From the IMG/VR virus record IMGVR_UViG_3300047510_000284, positions 1-39,608 of that record: a stretch of 39,608 nucleotides of DNA; one strand, 5' to 3'. This document shows positions 38,301-39,608 of the stretch, in pieces; within the stretch, counting starts at the first letter, position 1, and the number at the start of each line of letters is the position of its first letter. The translations under genes and the position numbers were made by a program. The DNA is from a virus. The notes beneath the pieces were generated by a model that did not search any database, was not told the origin of the DNA, and saw only the letters and a list, made by a program, of their open reading frames with translations.

Positions 38301-38345
38301 GGAAAAAGGATAACTGTCGTTACTATCGTAAACGTATGACGCCAT
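29325..38345 (-). CDS. Giant 3006-aa repeat protein, probable fibre or adhesin of the virion
   Basis: The longest gene of the window and an uninterrupted frame of 9 kb. It is built of about 40 copies of a 15-residue core (A/T)VEKNTESYVGTGxxxx followed by LSGxA, alternating with over 20 copies of SGAAEAFGANPPENTQLFxxxG. Four larger modules of about 70 residues rich in DYG (near residues 220-285, 710-780, 1130-1200 and 1830-1900) punctuate the first two thirds. One non-repetitive domain (about residues 370-548) resembles a reelin-type jelly roll. The last 1000 residues are nearly all short repeats. No catalytic motif, signal peptide or membrane segment is seen. Beta-strand periodicity and neighbours suggest an elongated fibre; receptor binding is inference. 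The upstream leader has AGAGGG, a terminator, and no late box. Confidence 0.85.
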   Translation of the reverse strand: MASYVYDSNDSYPFSSVDNGFVYVRPATSTEDFGAINVSATSQESYAEITVKQNNDTAFGFATVNGTAKYYKPKKYSYSSSSDNLFAEEDNGLITNAKTSTDDYGTLTAEDGISVREDRYRIDVSQTILAMEPGYTYSSASALVAFVEKTDASTLLLSIYGGSSLTGVTAAISKVAIAWVGNGTPFEIGGSANEIVKAFSTVGTSGPLRLDVASTEAHIRSYDFENVLPFNIVDYGSLGLVSNPDIDFGFVSQPNAGGEKDYGLIVNDSEETPFGLYETNGIGLESFSKQTPAETVPFTLSGEVVLPLAVSIKGVGSVNLSGAAVEKNTEDYVGTGNLFNTSGAAEVFGANPPEDFSLFDITGSAAEKNTERYIGNSIVSITLSTSSNKINTNSFIGVSISGSGTGVGANGGFNIGSHFKFDGVGARRLDLQPLNVGSYNTIQFTAIRGNDNNGGEDPDTSTESLVLQYSINNGNTFTNVGNIVTYNDASFNNLKSVSLVIPNDAKTSSTIFRISQSSSSGTGFDNYGITEISLLSSPPTSIVFSNGYTNLKFTSGAGETTQLFALSGSGVEKNTEDYVGTGSTSISVVSVEKNTETYVAELAGNVTDLFASYGDLTAVTESEDYGLITQSATNVDYRYLSSDYYDINGAAVEKFIAQTPENTQLFTFSGAGVEKFTSQGGETTQLFQFTGAAIEKNTEDYVASGTFSTFSGAAESVTYRYSFDSFIPFTEFDYGSVTQSPTNDIDLGSVSAPNTGGEKDYGSITFINEVVPYGLWTTSGFAIELFSKNIVDNGGTITLSGEVVLPLAVSIIGVGSVNLTGSAVEKNTESYVGIGNLFNTSGAAEAFGANPSEDFSLYDISGTATEKFRANPPEDFAQFTLSGAYSNLKFTTQGGETTQLFSISGAAVEKNRESYVGTGSTSIDVTKVEKNTESYTVAQASIHVLSDYGDLRESAGSTEDFGLITSAATEFETAGSVVRDYLKLFGYAVEKLVAQTPENTQLFDTNGTAVEKFVAQTPEQTVTFTYTGSSVEKNTESYVGTGQATLDVFSELRKLIPAYVGFGFAFTTNGSAEAFGANPPENTQLFQVSGAAIVKVNPKWNGSGTINIDITSVEKHTESYVGTGTLFEFIDSDESRTYVYDLNDVVPFLDVDYGSISAAAFIEIDYGTVAGAFSGGEVDYGTVIFTESVLPFGSINLSGAAIEAFSPNTPENTQIFVISGAAVEKNTESYVGVGTESITGSAVEKNTEDYIGVGNLFNASGAAESTGANPPENIQLFATSGNAVEKFRANPPEDFAQFIFSGVAVEKFTTQGGEDTQLFTLSGSAVERNTESYVGTGTLFEIVDKIESRTYDYTVSQSNLLSVDDYGLITDAITSSEDYGTVDIAFTQTESYGAVDFDFLFLRGTASESFGEGLYTASGTITISGFGKVREIPRWVSKDGTITISGTGTVPVSVAEIGSGNLFTSSGAAEVFGANPPENIQLFQTSGTATEKFRANPPEDFAQFTFSGVAIESAGFNPPENTQNISVTGVAVDVTSVSEIGTGSLFTAFGAAEVFGANPPESTQLFVYSGVATEKNTESYIGAGTTEIDVTHTMRFVPNWIGNGTINIDVESTEKNTESYVGSGNAFTFIDSEERRTYDYTVETVEVVNEYRNLIKDATTSTEDYGLISSIASEFIDNGTTVRNYIEIIPTSIVRSTPREIASGSLFATSGAAEVFGVNPPENTQLFTYTGAASDIKHTESWVGTGSQTLTGEGDEDLVKSFVGSGVLVSISGSIFFIGYFPYTDYITFFTSGAASYKEVNAFNGTGTTTTSGSAVVTNTESYVGTGSLFGFSGAAESVTYVYNIDVVIGFNEVDYEFVTEIPSIDIDYGSVALPPTSGIFDYGYIRYEETIIGATGQFTFGGSAVESNTERYIGTGSTSIDVFSTERNTESFNGSGNLFTASGSAEVFGANPPENTQLFSVSGVGNTREIAVYTASASGTTTLSGAAVERNTEDYVGDNPIFTIDVFSTEKNTEAFAGTGTETLSGVGAEKNTESYVGTGTFSVLSGAVEAFGANPPENTQLFTYTGAATEKNTESYVGVGTESITGTAVEKNTEAFVGSGTETLSGAGIYNTTEVYIGTGVVSTISGAAEAFGANPPEDITLFTYTGAAVEKNTESYVGTGSTTASGVCVEKNTEAFVGSGSLSTVSGAAESFTVNPPENTHLFVSSGVAETRVIYLYRFETDGQGTYTISVSHVERNTEAYVGTGSTTASGVAIEKNTETFTGSGELFTFNGAAESRTINPEEDVVLYTFVGTATEKNTESWVGTGTETLSGTAKEKNTEVYVGTGTTTASGIAAEKNTEVYIGTGSVSTLSGAAEAFGVNPPENTHLFVYSGAATERNTEAYVGTGTETLSGTAVEKNTESYVGTGFITALSGAAEAFSAQTPENTILFTFSSSAAEAFVAQPPEDFAQLTFSGFITERNTEAHFGTGTATLSGTAVEKNTEAYNGTGTLTASGVGLEAFAWANYNGTGSLFAISGAAEAFGANPPEDTSLFTFTGFSVVLNTYSEVGTGTEFVTGTAIEKNTESYVGTGQLFNYDGSAESRTINPEENTILYTFVGSAEESFTTQVDETTQIFTISGSAVERNTETYYGYEQYITGGSAVVIAYRSYIASGSLFATSGAAEVFGVNPPENTQIFTYSGVGFESTTNVYYPEGYIYIDIDSVVTETKTYTGSGSISNFSGAAESTGANPPENIQLFVYSGSATEKNTESYVGLCDISVDVFSVERNTETYDATGTATLTGTADQSNTESYVASGSLFAISGAAEAFGVNPPEDTVLYTFTGAATEKNTESYEGSGSLYNVGSGAITRAVAINNTIYVTITGDSGDARARVFVASGTATLSGTGAESYTRATYIATGTETISGAATERNTESYVGSGSLFGFSGAAESTAVVPTSNIFATFSGSAGIVRTNIVIGDGTLFAFDGAAESVGRRPENDTVLFTTSGESQILWNPFRPPRSYVTII
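29550..32640 (-). repeat. Dense EKNTESYVGTG / NPPENTQLF repeat tract
   Basis: Within the C-terminal third of the 3006-aa gene the short unit recurs almost without interruption, at periods of about 60-70 bases. The protein motif is conserved while codons differ between copies, so most copies are old duplications under selection. Some neighbouring copies share longer identical DNA runs, suggesting recent exchange. Repeats of this kind also produce many spurious open frames on both strands. Confidence 0.85.
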
Positions 38346-38368
38346 GTATTACCAAGCCCTCTTTTAGT

Positions 38369-38399
38369 AAAAAAGGGGATTGCCAAGGCAGCAATCCCC
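38369..38399 (-). terminator. Intrinsic terminator after the 359-aa gene
   Basis: A nine-pair stem (38391-38399 with 38375-38383, GGGGATTGC/GCAATCCCC) with a seven-base loop is followed on the minus strand by six U residues (38369-38374). It lies 35 bases after the 359-aa stop and 23 bases ahead of the 3006-aa start. On the plus strand no U tract follows. Confidence 0.85.
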
Positions 38400-38434
38400 A
38401 AATAATATAGAAAAGTATTCTTTTCTAGGAGATA

Positions 38435-39514
38435 TCAGTCGAGGCTGATGTTGAGGGTGATCTTAATCTGGTCACCGTTGTTCTGAATCTCGTAAGGACC
38501 GTTTGTGAATCTCTCAGCGTACATGATTGCGCTGTAGAGAGTTACGTCACTGTTGCCAGTGAAAGCAGTGCCACCCGAGGTTAGAAGTGCTGGTGTAGTT
38601 GTGAACTCAGTTGTTGAGTTTACTTTGTAAACAGTATATGTGTTAGCAGCAACAGTACCGCCAGTAGTTGAAGTACCACCAGCAATATAGATTACGTCAC
38701 CAGGCTGTAGTTGGTGTGCAACATCAGTTACAACCTTACCGAATGAAAACTCAACAGTAGGATCGGTAGCGTCCTGAATGTTAGCGGTTAGGTTTGCGCT
38801 TAGGTATACTCTGTGACCGTTGTAAGGAGAATCAGTTGTAGTGGTTCTCTCAATACCGATAACCTTAGTGTTTGCTGGGATAGCAGCGTTACCACCAGCA
38901 ATCATGCCGATAGTTAGGTCATCTACACCACCGAATGAAGCACTGTTAGCAGTGGTAGGAACGGTGATGAAGTTGGTGTTGATCAGACCGATACAATCCT
39001 TAGTGCCAGCAGCACCTGCTTCACCCTTAGTGATTGTAGTGCCAGCTGAAGCAGTAGCAGCATCAAGAACACCTTGAAGTGCTAGTGGCATGTTGTTGGC
39101 GCGGGTGATGTAGTAACCATAAACGTTACCAGCAGCACCAGTGAAAGTAAAGGTTTGCTCGGGATAGGTAGCAGTTGTAGTTCCGCCTGATTGGGTGATT
39201 CCCCAACGTGAACCGTTTAGAAGAATACCATACTGCGAATCGTAATCGTAACGAGCTTCTGTGCGGTTGTTGACGCAAGTTGGGTAACCAGTCTCAATAG
39301 CTGAACCGTAACCAAAGCTGCCATCATTCTGATAAGGCTCGTAATAGGCAGACTGAGAAGGTACATCATTCTCAGCAGGAGTTGTGTCCGATGAAAATAG
39401 TTTTAAAACAAGATCTCTAGGTGCGGTATCTTCTCTATCAGCAACGTGATTGCTTTGGTTGATGAGATAACGTAGTGAGTCTAATTCACCAATATTTGGA
39501 ACTAGAAGTGCCAT
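38435..39514 (-). CDS. Conserved cyanophage-type virion structural protein
   Basis: A 359-aa protein beginning MALLVPNIGELDSLRYLINQ, with TYPEQTFTFTGAAGNVYGYY (about residues 115-135) and ending ERFTNGPYEIQNNGDQIKIT, a layout I associate with virion proteins of marine T4-like phages. The region around residue 265 (VAHQLQPGDVIYIAGG) resembles the HGL-type beta repeat of the 2193-aa protein. It has an excellent GGAGGAAA ribosome site, a perfect late promoter, and a strong terminator, so it forms a single-gene, probably abundant, late unit. The precise location in the particle is unknown to me. Confidence 0.75.
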   Translation of the reverse strand: MALLVPNIGELDSLRYLINQSNHVADREDTAPRDLVLKLFSSDTTPAENDVPSQSAYYEPYQNDGSFGYGSAIETGYPTCVNNRTEARYDYDSQYGILLNGSRWGITQSGGTTTATYPEQTFTFTGAAGNVYGYYITRANNMPLALQGVLDAATASAGTTITKGEAGAAGTKDCIGLINTNFITVPTTANSASFGGVDDLTIGMIAGGNAAIPANTKVIGIERTTTTDSPYNGHRVYLSANLTANIQDATDPTVEFSFGKVVTDVAHQLQPGDVIYIAGGTSTTGGTVAANTYTVYKVNSTTEFTTTPALLTSGGTAFTGNSDVTLYSAIMYAERFTNGPYEIQNNGDQIKITLNISLD

Positions 39515-39547
39515 TTAAATTTCCTCCAGGGATTTCTCTTTTTCTTT

Positions 39548-39555
39548 TATTTATA
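39548..39555 (-). promoter_or_regulatory. Perfect T4-type late promoter for the 359-aa gene (TATAAATA)
   Basis: The minus-strand box is a perfect TATAAATA, 34 bases ahead of the 359-aa ATG. This is the best promoter and ribosome-site combination in the window. Confidence 0.75.
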
Positions 39556-39578
39556 AGAATAGCAAAGTTGCATACATG

Positions 39579-39586
39579 TATTTATC
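39579..39586 (-). promoter_or_regulatory. Second upstream late-like box (GATAAATA)
   Basis: The minus-strand box is GATAAATA, 31 bases upstream of the perfect one. It may add to expression of the 359-aa gene. The remaining bases to 39608 show no gene. Confidence 0.35.
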
Positions 39587-39608
39587 ACAAATGAACCTTT
39601 AATGCAAC

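Noticed and set aside
29550-38345. CRISPR-like array suggested by regular short repeats
   Set aside because: The repeats are in-frame protein-coding units with variable codons and no constant repeat with unique spacers. They belong to the 3006-aa gene.

Overview
This window reads as part of the late (virion) gene module of a T4-like marine myovirus, most probably a cyanophage infecting Synechococcus or Prochlorococcus. That rests on the gene order (13-14-15-16-17-18-19-20-67-21-22-23), the protein lengths, and the cyanophage-style sequences of the portal, major capsid, sheath and tail-fibre-like proteins. All convincing genes lie on the minus strand, so transcription runs from high to low coordinates. 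Coding density is near total and no gap exceeds about 100 bases. I saw no host-derived metabolic gene, tRNA, integrase, transposon or CRISPR. The host assignment is inference; no photosynthesis gene is present to prove it.

Layout in transcription order. (1) 39.6-14.0 kb: a block of large virion or fibre-like genes of 359, 3006, 62, 2193, 540, 229, 219 and 1771 aa. They are built from repeats: about 40 copies of an EKNTESYVGTG-type unit, HGL/GGLT beta repeats, W..Y..GDIVxxGGNxYxC carbohydrate-binding-like repeats, and two Mtd-type N-terminal domains. (2) 14.0-11.1 kb: neck and head-completion genes 13, 14, 15 and the small terminase 16, tightly overlapping. (3) 11.0-8.3 kb: four genes inserted between the two terminase genes (92 aa, a 464-aa structural protein related to the end of the 2193-aa protein, a 243-aa two-domain protein, a 77-aa zinc-ribbon-like protein). 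(4) 8.3-1: large terminase 17, a 73-aa zinc-finger protein, sheath 18, tube 19, portal 20, a 67-like core protein, protease 21, scaffold 22 and the first 117 codons of major capsid gene 23, which runs off the left edge.

Regulation is legible. Boxes matching the T4-type late promoter (TATAAATA or NATAAATA) sit 20-45 bases ahead of the start codons of most transcription units. Three intrinsic terminators on the minus strand separate large units (after the 359-aa, 540-aa and 1771-aa genes). One good sigma70-type promoter precedes the 77-aa gene and terminase 17. Ahead of gene 13 a terminator hairpin contains the ribosome binding site while a perfect late promoter overlaps the hairpin's outer arm. 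Late transcripts should therefore start inside the hairpin and leave the site free, which resembles the T4 way of restricting some late proteins to late transcripts.

The most unusual object is the 3006-aa repeat protein. It has a hierarchical repeat architecture and one non-repetitive jelly-roll-like insertion, and no late promoter is visible between it and the terminator just upstream.
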